Assembly: GCA_951217055.1 (NCBI GenBank)
Contig: OX578285.1
Span: 64,041,406-64,105,405 of the forward strand
DNA from: Gerris lacustris
Taxonomy: Eukaryota > Arthropoda > Insecta > Hemiptera > Gerridae
DNA length: 64,000 bases
Reading direction: 5' to 3'
Position numbers and translations under genes: made by a program. The notes under the pieces were generated by a model, which saw only the letters and a program-made list of their open reading frames with translations, was not told the origin of the DNA and did no database searches. Each line of letters begins with the position of its first letter. The stretch's first letter is position 1. This document shows, one piece after another, positions 26,880-41,749 of the stretch.

Positions 26880-28410
26880 AATAATGTAAATTACAGTAGA
26901 ACTTCACTATAAGGGACAAATAAAGTCTGAGGGTTGTCTGATATTATGAAACTCCATTATGTAACAAAATATTATTTCAAATAATAATGTAAATTACAGT
27001 AGAACCTCACTATAAGGGACTAATAGAGTCTGAGGGTTGTCTGATATTATGAAAGTCCATTATGTAACAAATAATTATTTTAAATAATAATGTAAATTAC
27101 AGTAGAACATCACTATAAGGGACTATTTGAGTCTGAGGGTTGTCTAATATTATGAAAGTCCATTATATAACAAATAATAATGTAAATTACAGTAGAACCT
27201 CACTATAAGGGACTAATAGAGTCTGAGGGTTGTGTGATATTATGAAAGTCCATTATATAACAAATAATTATTTCAAATAATAATGTAAATTACAGTAGAA
27301 CTTCACTATAAGGGACTAATAGAGTCTGAGGGTTGTCTGATATTATGAAAGTCCATTATATAACAAATAATTATTTCAAATAATAATGTAAATTACAGTA
27401 GAACTTCACTATAAGGGACTAATAGAGTCTGAGAGTTGTCTGATATTATGAAAGTCCATTATGTAACAAATAATTATTTCAAATAATAATGTAAATTACA
27501 TTAGAACTTCACTATAAGGGACAAATAAAGTCTGAGGGTTGGCTGATATTATGAAAGTCCATTATGTAACAAATTATTATTTCAAATAATAATGTAAATT
27601 ACAGTAGAACCTCACTATAAGGGACTAATAGAGTCTGAGGGTTGTCTGATATTATGAAAGTCCATTATGTAACAAATAATTATTTCAAATAATTATGTTA
27701 ATTACAGTAGAACTTCACTTTAAGGGACTAATAGAGTCTGAGGGTTGTCTAATATTATGAAAGTCCATTATATAACAAATAATAATGTAAATTACAGTAG
27801 AACCTCACTATAAGGGACTAATAGAGTCTGAGGGTTGTCTGATATTATGAAAGTCCATTATGTAACAAATAATTTTTAAATAATAATGTAAATTACAGTA
27901 GAACTTCACTATAAGGGACAAATAAAGTCTGAGGGTTGTCTGATATTATGAAAGTCCATTATATAACAAATAATTATTTCAAATAATAATGTAAACTACA
28001 GTAGAACTTCACTATAAGGGACAAATAAAGTCTGAGGGTTGTCTGATATTATGAAAGTCCATTATATAACAAATAATTATTTCAAATAATAATGTAAATT
28101 ACAGTAGAACTTCACTATAAGGGACTAATAGAGTCTGAGGGTTGTCTTATATTATGAAAGTCCATTATGTAACAAATATTTATTTCAAATAATAATGTAA
28201 ATTACAGTAGAACTTCACTATAAGGGACAAATAAAGTCTGAGTGTTGTCTAATATTATGAAACTCCAGTATGTAACAAAATATTATTTCAAATAATAATG
28301 TAAATTACAGTAGAACCTCACTATAAGGGACTAATAGAGTCTGAGGGTTGTCTGATATTATGAAAGTCCATTATATAACAAATAATTATTTCAAATAATA
28401 ATATAAATTA
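26880..28410 (+). repeat. Higher-order block duplicated at 33,046-34,565
   Basis: Diagnostic variants such as GAAACTCCATTATG (26,948), GGGTTGTGTGAT (27,227) and a GAGAGTTGTC unit recur 6,166 bp downstream. The second copy has an 11-bp deletion near 33,998. Confidence 0.85.
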
Positions 28411-29400
28411 CAGTAGAACTTCACTATAAGGGACTACTAGAGTCTGAAGGTTGTCTGATATTATGAAAGTCCAATATATAACAAATAATAATGTAAATTA
28501 CTGTAGAACTTTACTATAAGGGACTAATAGAGTCTGAGGGTTGCCTGATATTATGAAAGTCCATTATATTATGACAAATAATTATTTCAAATAATAATGT
28601 AAATTACAGTAGAACTTCACTATAAGGGACAAATAAAGTCTGAGGGTTGGCTGATATTATGAAAGTCCATTATGTAACAAATTATTATTTCAAATAATAA
28701 TGAAAATTTCAGTAGAACCTCACTATAAGGGACTAATAGAGTCTGAGGGTTGTCTGATATTATGAAAGTCCATTATATAACAAATAATTATTTCAAATAA
28801 TAATGTAAATTACAGTAGAACTTCACTATAAGGGACTAATAGAGTCTGAGGGTTGTCTGATATTATGAAAGTCCATTATGTAACAAATAATTATTTCAAA
28901 TAATAATGTAAATTACATTAGAACTTCACTATAAGGGACAAATAAAGTCTGAGGGTTGGCTGATATTATGAAAGTCCATTATGTTACAAATTATTATTTC
29001 AAATAATAATGTAAGTTACAGTAGAACCTCACTATAAGGGACTAATAGAGTCTGAGGGTTGTCTGATATTATGAAAGTCCATTATATAACAAATAATTAT
29101 TTCAAATAATAATGTAAATTACAGTAGAACTTCACTATAAGGGACTAATAGAGTCTTAGGGTTTTCTGATATTATGAAAGTCCATTATGTAACAAATAAT
29201 TATTTTAAATAATAATGTAAATTACAGTAGAACATCACTATAAGGGACTAATTGAGTCTGAGGGTTGTCTAATATTATGAAAGTCCATTATATAACAAAT
29301 AATAATGTAAATTACTGTAGAACTTCACTATAAGGGACTAATAGAGTCTGAGGGTTGTCTGATATTATGAAAGTCCATTATGTAACAAATAATTATTTCA
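28411..29400 (+). repeat. Higher-order block duplicated at 30,742-31,731
   Basis: A rare unit with GGACTACTAGAGTCTGAAGG, the TTGCCTGAT unit, the TTATATTATGACAAAT insertion and the AGTCTTAGGGTTTTCTGAT unit all recur exactly 2,331 bp later. Beyond this the match continues at offset 2,421 (2,331 plus one 90-bp unit), for example GGACTCATTGAG at 30,146 and 32,567. Confidence 0.85.
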
Positions 29401-32400
29401 AATAATAATGTAAATTACAGTAGAACTTCACTATAAGGGACTAATAGAGTCTCAGGGTTGTCTGATATTATGAAAGTCCATTATGTAACAAATAATTATT
29501 TCAAATAATAATGTAAATTACAGTAGAACTTCACTATAAGGGACTAATAGAGTCTCAGGGTTGTCTGATATTATGAAAGTCCATTATGTAACAAATAATT
29601 ATTTCAAATAATAATGTAAATTACAGTAGAACTTCACTATAAGGGACTAATAGAGTCTGAGGGTTGTCTGATATTATGAAAGTCCATTATGTAACAAATA
29701 ATTATTTCAAATAATAATGTAAATTACAGTAGAACCTCACTATAAGGGACTAATAGAGTCTGAGGGTTGTCTGATATTATGAAAGTCCATTATATAACAA
29801 ATAATTATTTCAAATAATAATGTAAATTACAGTAGAACTTCACTATAAGGGACTAATAGAGTCTCAGGGTTGTCTGATATTATGAAAGTCCATTATGTAA
29901 CAAATAATTATTTCAAATAATAATGTAAATTACAGTAGAACTTCACTATAAGGGACTAATAGAGTCTGAGGGTTGTCTGATATTATGAAAGTCCATTATG
30001 TAACAAATAATTATTTTAAATAATAATGTAAATTACAGTAGAACTTCACTATAAGGGACTAATAGAGTCTGAGGGTTGTCTAATATTATGAAAGTCCATT
30101 ATATAACAAATAATAATGTAAATTACAGTAGAACCTCACTATAAGGGACTCATTGAGTCTGAGGGTTGTCTGATATTATGAAAGTCCATTATGTAACAAA
30201 TAATTTTTAAATAATAATAAAAATTACAGTAGAACTTCACTATAAGGAACAAATAAAGTCTGAGGGTTGTCTGATATTATGAAAGTCCATTATATAACAA
30301 ATAATTATTTCAAATAATAATGTAAACTACAGTAGAACTTCACTATAAGGGACAAATAAAGTCTGAGGGTTGTCTGATATTATGAAAGTCCATTATGTAA
30401 CAAATAATTATTTCAAATAATAATGTAAATTACAGTAGAACCTCACTATAAGGGACTAATAGAGTCTGAGGGTTGTCTGATATTATGAAAGTCCATTATA
30501 TAACAAATAATTATTTCAAATAATAATGTAAATTACAGTAGAACTTCACTATAAGGGACTAATAGAGTCTGAGGGTTGTCTGATATTATGAAAGTCCATT
30601 ATGTAACAAATATTTATTTCAAATAATAATGTAAATTACAGTAGAACTTCACTATAAGGGACAAATAAAGTCTGAGGGTTGTCTGATATTATGAAACTCC
30701 ATTATGTAACAAAATATTATTTCAAATAATAATATAAATTACAGTAGAACTTCACTATAAGGGACTACTAGAGTCTGAAGGTTGTCTGATATTATGAAAG
30801 TCCAATATATAACAAATAATAATGTAAATTACTGTAGAACTTTACTATAAGGGACTAATAGAGTCTGAGGGTTGCCTGATATTATGAAAGTCCATTATAT
30901 TATGACAAATAATTATTTCAAATAATAATGTAAATTACAGTAGAACTTCACTATAAGGGACAAATAAAGTCTGAGGGTTGGCTGATATTATGAAAGTCCA
31001 TTATGTAACAAATTATTATTTCAAATAATAATGAAAATTTCAGTAGAACCTCACTATAAGGGACTAATAGAGTCTGAGGGTTGTCTGATATTATGAAAGT
31101 CCATTATATAACAAATAATTATTTCAAATAATAATGTAAATTACAGTAGAACTTCACTATAAGGGACTAATAGAGTCTGAGGGTTGTCTGATATTATGAA
31201 AGTCCATTATGTAACAAATAATTATTTCAAATAATAATGTAAATTACATTAGAACTTCACTATAAGGGACAAATAAAGTCTGAGGGTTGGCTGATATTAT
31301 GAAAGTCCATTATGTTACAAATTATTATTTCAAATAATAATGTAAGTTACAGTAGAACCTCACTATAAGGGACTAATAGAGTCTGAGGGTTGTCTGATAT
31401 TATGAAAGTCCATTATATAACAAATAATTATTTCAAATAATAATGTAAATTACAGTAGAACTTCACTATAAGGGACTAATAGAGTCTTAGGGTTTTCTGA
31501 TATTATGAAAGTCCATTATGTAACAAATAATTATTTTAAATAATAATGTAAATTACAGTAGAACATCACTATAAGGGACTAATTGAGTCTGAGGGTTGTC
31601 TAATATTATGAAAGTCCATTATATAACAAATAATAATGTAAATTACTGTAGAACTTCACTATAAGGGACAAATAGAGTCTGAGGGTTGTCTGATATTATG
31701 AAAGTCCATTATGTAACAAATAATTATTTCAAATAATAATGTAAATTACAGTAGAACTTCACTATAAGGGACTAATAGAGTCTAAGGGTTGTCTAATATT
31801 ATGAAAGTCCATTATATAACAAATAATAATGTAAATTACAGTAGAACCTCACTATAAGGGACTAATAGAGTCTGAGGGTTGTCTGATATTATGAAAGTCC
31901 ATTATATAACAAATAATTATTTCAAATAATAATGTAAATTACAGTAGAACTTCACTATAAGGGACTAATAGAGTCTCAGGGTTGTCTGATATTATGAAAG
32001 TCCATTATGTAACAAATAATTATTTCAAATAATAATGTAAATTACAGTAGAACTTCACTATAAGGGACTAATAGAGTCTGAGGGTTGTCTGATATTATGA
32101 AAGTCCATTATGTAACAAATAATTATTTCAAATAATAATGTAAATTACAGTAGAACCTCACTATAAGGGACTAATAGAGTCTGAGGGTTGTCTGATATTA
32201 TGAAAGTCCATTATATAACAAATAATTATTTCAAATAATAATGTAAATTACAGTAGAACTTCACTATAAGGGACTAATAGAGTCTCAGGGTTGTCTGATA
32301 TTATGAAAGTCCATTATGTAACAAATAATTATTTCAAATAATAATGTAAATTACAGTAGAACTTCACTATAAGGGACTAATAGAGTCTGAGGGTTGTCTG

Positions 32401-35400
32401 ATATTATGAAAGTCCATTATGTAACAAATAATTATTTTAAATAATAATGTAAATTACAGTAGAACTTCACTATAAGGGACTAATAGAGTCTGAGGGTTGT
32501 CTAATATTATGAAAGTCCATTATATAACAAATAATAATGTAAATTACAGTAGAACCTCACTATAAGGGACTCATTGAGTCTGAGGGTTGTCTGATATTAT
32601 GAAAGTCCATTATGTAACAAATAATTTTTAAATAATAATAAAAATTACAGTAGAACTTCACTATAAGGGACAAATAAAGTCTGAGGGTTGTCTGATATTA
32701 TGAAAGTCCATTATATAACAAATAATTATTTCAAATAATAATGTAAACTACAGTAGAACTTCACTATAAGGGACAAATAAAGTCTGAGGGTTGTCTGATA
32801 TTATGAAAGTCCATTATGTAACAAATAATTATTTCAAATAATAATGTAAATTACAGTAGAACCTCACTATAAGGGACTAATAGAGTCTGAGGGTTGTCTG
32901 ATATTATGAAAGTCCATTATATAACAAATAATTATTTCAAATAATAATGTAAATTACAGTAGAACTTCACTATAAGGGACTAATAGAGTCTGAGGGTTGT
33001 CTGATATTATGAAAGTCCATTATGTAACAAATATTTATTTCAAATAATAATGTAAATTACAGTAGAACTTCACTATAAGGGACAAATAAAGTCTGAGGGT
33101 TGTCTGATATTATGAAACTCCATTATGTAACAAAATATTATTTCAAATAATAATGTAAATTACAGTAGAACCTCACTATAAGGGACTAATAGAGTCTGAG
33201 GGTTGTCTGATATTATGAAAGTCCATTATGTAACAAATAATTATTTTAAATAATAATGTAAATTACAGTAGAACATCACTATAAGGGACTATTTGAGTCT
33301 GAGGGTTGTCTAATATTATGAAAGTCCATTATATAACAAATAATAATGTAAATTACAGTAGAACCTCACTATAAGGGACTAATAGAGTCTGAGGGTTGTG
33401 TGATATTATGAAAGTCCATTATATAACAAATAATTATTTCAAATAATAATGTAAATTACAGTAGAACTTCACTATAAGGGACTAATAGAGTCTGAGGGTT
33501 GTCTGATATTATGAAAGTCCATTATATAACAAATAATTATTTCAAATAATAATGTAAATTACAGTAGAACTTCACTATAAGGGACTAATAGAGTCTGAGA
33601 GTTGTCTGATATTATGAAAGTCCATTATGTAACAAATAATTATTTCAAAAATTAATGTAAATTACATTAGAACTTCACTATAAGGGACAAATAAAGTCTG
33701 AGGGTTGGCTGATATTATGAAAGTCCATTATGTAACAAATTATTATTTCAAATAATAATGTAAATTACAGTAGAACCTCACTATAAGGGACTAATAGAGT
33801 CTGAGGGTTGTCTGATATTATGAAAGTCCATTATGTAACAAATAATTATTTCAAATAATTATGTTAATTACAGTAGAACTTCACTATAAGGGACTAATAG
33901 AGTCTGAGGGTTGTCTAATATTATGAAAGTCCATTATATAACAAATAATAATGTAAATTACAGTAGAACCTCACTATAAGGGACTAATAGAGTCTGATAT
34001 TATGAAAGTCCATTATGTAACAAATAATTTTTAAATAATAATGTAAATTACAGTAGAACTTCACTATAAGGGACAAATAAAGTCTGAGGGTTGTCTGATA
34101 TTATGAAAGTCCATTATATAACAAATAATTATTTCAAATAATAATGTAAACTACAGTAGAACTTCACTATAAGGGACAAATAAAGTCTGAGGGTTGTCTG
34201 ATATTATGAAAGTCCATTATATAACAAATAATTATTTCAAATAATAATGTAAATTACAGTAGAACTTCACTATAAGGGACTAATAGAGTCTGAGGGTTGT
34301 CTTATATTATGAAAGTCCATTATGTAACAAATATTTATTTCAAATAATAATGTAAATTACAGTAGAACTTCAGTATAAGGGACAAATAAAGTCTGAGTGT
34401 TGTCTAATATTATGAAACTCCAGTATGTAACAAAATATTATTTCAAATAATAATGTAAATTACAGTAGAACCTCACTATAAGGGACTAATAGAGTCTGAG
34501 GGTTGTCTGATATTATGAAAGTCCATTATATAACAAATAATTATTTCAAATAATAATATAAATTACATTAGAACTTCACTATAAGGGACAAATAAAGTCT
34601 GAGGGTTGGCTGATATTATGAAAGTCCATTATGTAACAAATTATTATTTCAAATAATAATGTAAATTACAGTAGAACCTCACTATAAGGGACTAATAGAG
34701 TCTAAAGGTTGTCTGATATTATGAAAGTCCATTATATACCAAATAATTATTTCAAATAATAATGTAAATTACAGTAGAACTTCACTATAAGGGACTAATA
34801 GAGTCTGAGGGTTGTCTGATATTATGAAAGTCCATTATGTAACAAATAATTATTGCAAATAATTATGTTAATTACAGTAGAACTTCACTATAAGGGACTA
34901 ATAGAGTCTGAGGGTTGTCTGATATTATGAAAGTTCATTATATAACAAATAATTATTTCAAATAATAATGTAAATTACAGTAGAACTTCACTATAAGGGA
35001 CAAATAAAGTCTGAGGGTTGGCTGATATTATGAAAGTCCATTATGTAACAAATTATTATTTCAAATAATAATGTAAATTACAGTAGAACCTCACTATAAG
35101 GGACTAATAGAGTCTGAGGGTTGTCTGATATTATGAAAGTCCATTATATAACAAATAATTATTTCAAATAATAATGTAAATTACAGTAGAACTTCACTAT
35201 AGGGGACTAATAGAGTCTAAGGGTTGTCTGATATTATGAAAGTCCATTATGTAACAAATAATTATTTCAAATAATAATGTAAATTACAGTAGAACTTCAC
35301 TATAAGGGACTAATAGAGTCTGAGGGTTGTCTATTATTATGAAAGTCCATTATATAACAAATAATAATGTAAATTACAGTAGAACCTCACTATAGGGGAC

Positions 35401-35503
35401 TAATAGAGTCTGAGGGGTGTCTGATATTATGAAAGTCCATTCTATAACAAATAATTATTTCAAATAATAATGTAAATTACATTAGAACTTCACTATAAGG
35501 GAC

Positions 35504-35506
35504 AAA

Positions 35507-35537
<31 letters not shown>

Positions 35538-35538
35538 A
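35504..35538 (+). repeat. AAAT tetranucleotide expansion within a satellite monomer
   Basis: The AAATAAA of the ACAAATAAAGTC monomer type is enlarged from 7 to 35 bases by seven extra tetranucleotides. It is the only such expansion seen in the array. Confidence 0.95.
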
Positions 35539-38500
35539 GTCTGAGGGTTGGCTGATATTATGAAAGTCCATTATGTAACAAATTATTATTTTAAATAATA
35601 ATGTAAATTACAGTAGAACATCACTATAAGGGACTAATTGAGTCTGAGGGTTGTCTAATATTATGAAAGTCCATTATATAACAAATAATAATGTAAATTA
35701 CTGTAGAACTTCACTATAAGGGACTAATAGAGTCTGAGGGTTGTCTGATATTATGAAAGTCCATTATGTAACAAATAATTATTTCAAATAATAATGTAAA
35801 TTACAGTAGAACTTCACTATAAGGGACTAATAGAGTCTGAGGGTTGTCTAATATTATGAAAGTCCATTATATAACAAATAATAATGTAAATTACAGTAGA
35901 ACCTCACTATAAGGGACTAATAGAGTCTGAGGGTTGTCTGATATTATGAAAGTCCATTATATAACAAATAATTATTTCAAATAATAATGTAAATTACAGT
36001 AGAACCTCACTATAAGGGACTAATAGAGTTTGAGGGTTGTCTGATATTATGAAAGTCCATTATATAACAAATAATTATTTCAAATAATAATGTAAATTAC
36101 AGTAGAACTTCACTATAAGGAACTAATAGAGTCTGAGGGTTGTCTGATATTATGAAAGTCCATTATGTAACAAATAATTATTTTAAATAATAATGTAAAT
36201 TACAGTAGAACATCACTATAAGGGACTAATTGAGTCTGAGGGTTGTCTAATATTATGAAAGTCCATTATATAACAAATAATAATGTAAATTACTGTAGAA
36301 CTTCACTATAAGGGACTAATAGAGTCTGAGGGTTGTCTGATATTATGAAAGTCCATTATGTAACAAATAATTATTTCAAATAATAATGTAAATTACAGTA
36401 GAACTTCACTATAAGGGACTAATAGAGTCTGAAGGTTGTCTAATATTATGAAAGTCCATTATATAACAAATAATAATGTAAATTACAGTAGAACTTCACT
36501 ATAAGGGACTAATAGAGTCTGAGGGTTGTCTGATATTATGAAAGTCCATTATGTAACAAATAATTATTTCAAATAATTATGTAAATTACATTAGAACTTC
36601 ACTATAAGGGACAAATAAAGTCTGAGGGTTGGCTGATATTATGAAAGTCCATTATGTAACAAATTATTATTTCAAATAATAATGTAAATTACAGTAGAAC
36701 CTCACTATAAGGGACTAATAGAGTCTAAAGGTTGTCTGATATTATGAAAGTCCATTATATACCAAATAATTATTTCAAATAATAATGTAAATTACAGTAG
36801 AACTTCACTATAAGGGACTAATAGAGTCTGAGGGTTGTCTTATATTATGAAAGTCCATTATGTAACAAATAATTATTGCAAATAATTATGTTAATTACAG
36901 TAGAACTTCACTATAAGGGACTAATAGAGTCTGAGGGTTGTCTGATATTATGAAAGTCCATTATATAACAAATAATTATTTCAAATAATAATGTAAATTA
37001 CAGTAGAACTTCACAATAAGGGACAAATAAAGTCTGAGGGTTGGCTGATATTATGAAAGTCCATTATGTAACAAATTATTATTTCAAATAATAATGTAAA
37101 TTACAGTAGAACCTCACTATAAGGGACTAATAGAGTCTGAGGGTTGTCTGATATTATGAAAGTCCATTATATAACAAATAATTATTTCAAATAATAATGT
37201 AAATTACAGTAGAACTTCACTATAGGGGACTAATAGAGTCTAAGGGTTGTCTGATATTATGAAAGTCCATTATGTAACAAATAATTATTTCAAATAATAA
37301 TGTAAATTACAGTAGAACTTCACTATAAGGGACTAATAGAGTCTGAGGGTTGTCTATTATTATGAAAGTCCATTATATAACAAATAATAATGTAAATTAC
37401 AGTAGAACCTCACTATAAGGGACTAATAGAGTCTGAGGGGTGTCTGATATTATGAAAGTCCATTATATAACAAATAATTATTTCAAATAATAATGTAAAT
37501 TACAGTAGAACTTCACTATAAGGGACTAATAGAGTCTGAGGGTTGTCTGATATTATAAAAGTCCATTATGTAACAAATAATTATTTCAAATAATAATGTC
37601 AATTACATTACAACTTCACTATAAGGGACAAATAAAGTCTGAGGGTTGGCTGATATTATGAAAGTCCATTATGTAACAAATTATTATTTCAAATAATAAT
37701 GTAAATTACAGTAGAACCTCACTATAAGGGACTAATAGAGTCTGAGGGTTGTCTGATATTATGAAAGTCCATTATATAACAAATAATTATTTCAAATAAT
37801 AATGTAAATTACATTAGAACTTCACTATAAGGGACAAATAAAGTCTGAGGGTTGGCTGATATTATGAAAGTCCATTATGTAACAAATTATTATTTCAAAT
37901 AATAATGTAAATTACAGTAGAACCTCACTATAAGGGACTAATAGAGTCTGAGGGTTGTCTGATATTATGAAAGTCCATTATATAACAAATAATTATTTCA
38001 AATAATAATGTAAATTACAGTAGAACTTCACTATAAGGGACTAATAGAGTGTTAGGGTTGTCTGATATTATGAAAGTCCATTATGTAACCAATAATTATT
38101 TCAAATAATAATGTTAATTACAGTAGAACTTCACTATAAGGGACTAATAGAGTCTGAGGGTTGTCTAATATTATGAAAGTCCAATATATAACAAATAATA
38201 ATGTAAATTACTGTAGAACTTTACTATAAGGGACTAATAGAGTCTGAGGGTTGTCTGATATTATGAAAGTCCATTATGTAACAAATAATTATTTCAAATA
38301 ATAATGTAAATTACAGTAGAACTTCACTGTAAGGGACTAATAGAGTCTGAGGGTTGTCTGATATTATAAAAGTCCATTATGTAACAAATAATTATTTCAA
38401 ATAATAATGTAAATTACATTAGAACTTCACTATAAGGGACAAATAAAGTCTGAGGGTTGGCTGATATTATGAAAGTCCATTATGTAACAAATAATTATTT

Positions 38501-41500
38501 CAAAAAATAATGTAAATTACAGTAGAACTTTACTATAAGGGACTAATAGAGTCTGAGGGTTGTCTAATATTATGAAAGTCCATTATATAACAAATAATAA
38601 TGTAAATTACTGTAGAACTTCACTATAAGGGACTAATAGAGTCTGAGGGTTGTCTGATATTATGAAAGTCCAATATATAACAAATAATTATTTCAAATAA
38701 TAATGTAAATTACAGTAGAACTTCACTATAAGGGACAAATAAAGTCTGAGGGTTGGCTGATATTATGAAAGTCCATTATGTAACAAATAATTATTTCAAA
38801 TAATAATGTAAATTACAGTAGAACTTCACTATAAGGGACTAATAGAGTCTGAGGGTTGTCTAATATTATGAAAGTCCAATATATAACAAATAATAATGTA
38901 AATTACTGTAGAACTTTACTATAAGGGACTAATAGAGTCTGAGGGTTGTCTGATATTATAAAAGTCCATTATATTATGACAAATAATTATTTCAAATAAT
39001 AATGTAAATTACAGTAGAACTTCACTATAAGGGACAAATAAAGTCTGAGGGTTGGCTGATATTATGAAAGTCCATTATGTAACAAATTATCATTTCAAAT
39101 AATAATGTAAATTACAGTAGAACTTCACTATAAGGGACTAATAGAGTCTGAGGGTTGTCTGATATTATGAAAGTCCATTATATAACAAATAATAATGTAA
39201 ATTACAGTAGAACCTCACTATAAGGGACTAATAGAGTCTGAGGGTTGTCTGATATTATGAAAGTCCATTATATAACAAATAATTATTTCAAATAATAATG
39301 TAAATTACAGTAGAACTTCACTATAAGAGACAAATAAAGTCTGAGGGTTGGCTGATATTATGAAAGTCCATTATGTAACAAATTATTTTTTCAAATAATA
39401 ATGTAAATTACAGTAGAACCTCACTATAAGGGACTAATAGAGTCTGAGGGTTGTCTGATATTATGAAAGTCCATTATATAACAAATAATTATGTCAAATA
39501 ATAATGTAAATTACAGTAGAACTTCACTATAAGGGACTAATAGAGTCTGAGGGTTGTCTGATATTATGAAAGTCCATTATGTAACAAATAATTATTTCAA
39601 ATAATAATGTAAATTACAGTAGAACTTCACTATAAGGGACTAATAGAGTCTGAGGGTTTTCTATTATTATGAAAGTCCATTATATAACAAATAATAATGT
39701 AAATTACAGTAGAACCTCACTATAAGGGACTAATAGAGTCTGAGGGTTGTCTGATATTATGAAAGTCCATTATATAACAAATAATTATTTCAAATAATAA
39801 TGTAAATTACAGTAGAACTTCACTATAAGGGACTAATAGAGTCTGAGGGTTGTCTGATATTATGAAAGTCCATTATGTAACAAATAATTATTTCAAATAA
39901 TAATGTAAATTACATTAGAACTTCACTATAAGGGACAAATAAAGTCTGAGGGTTGGCTGATATTATGAAAGTCCATTATATAACAAATAATTATTTCAAA
40001 TACTAATGTAAATTACAGTAGAACTTCACTATAAGGGACTATTAGAGTCTGAGGGTTGTCTGATATTATGAAAGTCCATTATATAACAAATAATTATTTC
40101 AAATAATTATGTAAATTACAGTAGAACTTCACTATAAGGGACTAATAGAGTCTGAGGGTTGTCTGATATTATGAAAGTCCATTATGTAACAAATAATTAT
40201 TTCAAATAATAATGTAAATTACATTAGAACTTCACTATAAGGGACAAATAAAGTCTGAGGGTTGGCTGATATTATGAAAGTCCATTATGTAACAAATAAT
40301 TATTTCAAATAATAATGTAAATTACAGTAGAACTTCACTATAAGGGACTAATAGAGTCTGAGGGTTGTCTAATATTATGAAAGTCCAATATATAACAAAT
40401 AATAATGTAAATTACTGTAGAACTTTACTATAAGGGACTAATAGAGTCTGAGGGTTGTCTGATATTATGAAAGTCCATTATGTAACAAATAATTATTTCA
40501 AATAATAATGTAAATTACAGTAGAACTTCACTATAAGGGACTAATAGAGTCTGAGGGTTGTCTGATATTATGAAAGTCCATTATGTAACAAATAATTATT
40601 TCAAATAATAATGTAAATTACATTAGAACTTCACTATAAGGGACAAATAAAGTCTGAGGGTTGGCTGATATTATGAAAGTCCATTATGTAACAAATAATT
40701 ATTTCAAAAAATAATGTAAATTACAGTAGAACTTTACTATAAGGGACTAATAGAGTCTGAGGGTTGTCTAATATTATGAAAGTCCATTATATAACAAATA
40801 ATAATGTAAATTACTGTAGAACTTCACTATAAGGGACTAATAGAGTCTGAGGGTTGTCTGATATTATGAAAGTCCAATATATAACAAATAATTATTTAAA
40901 ATAATAATGTAAATTACAGTAGAACTTCACTATAAGGGACAAATAAAGTCTGAGGGTTGGCTAATATTATGAAAGTCCATTATGTAACAAATAATTATTT
41001 CAAATAATAATGTAAATTACAGTAGAACTTCACTATAAGGGACTAATAGAGTCTGAGGGTTGTCTAATATTATGAAAGTCCAATATATAACAAATAATAA
41101 TGTAAATTACTGTAGAACTTTACTATAAGGGACTAATAGAGTCTGAGGGTTGTCTGATATTATAAAAGTCCATTATATTATGACAAATAATTATTTCAAA
41201 TAATAATGTAAATTACAGTAGAACTTCACTATAAGGGACAAATAAAGTCTGAGGGTTGGCTGATATTATGAAAGTCCATTATGTAACAAATTATCATTTC
41301 AAATAATAATGTAAATTACAGTAGAACTTCACTATAAGGGACTAATAGAGTCTGAGGGTTGTCTGATATTATGAAAGTCCATTATATAACAAATAATAAT
41401 GTAAATTACAGTAGAACCTCACTATAAGGGACTAATAGAGTCTGAGGGTTGTCTGATATTATAAAAGTCCATTATGTAACAAATAATTATTTCAAATAAT

Positions 41501-41749
41501 AATGTCAATTACATTACAACTTCACTATAAGGGACAAATAAAGTCTGAGGGTTGGCTGATATTATGAAAGTCCATTATGTAACAAATTATTATTTCAAAT
41601 AATAATGTAAATTACAGTAGAACCTCACTATAAGGGACTAATAGAGTCTGAGGGTTTTCTATTACTATGAAAGTCCATTATATAACAAATAATAATGTAA
41701 ATTACAGTAGAACCTCACTATAAGGGACTAATAGAGTCTGAGGGTTGTC

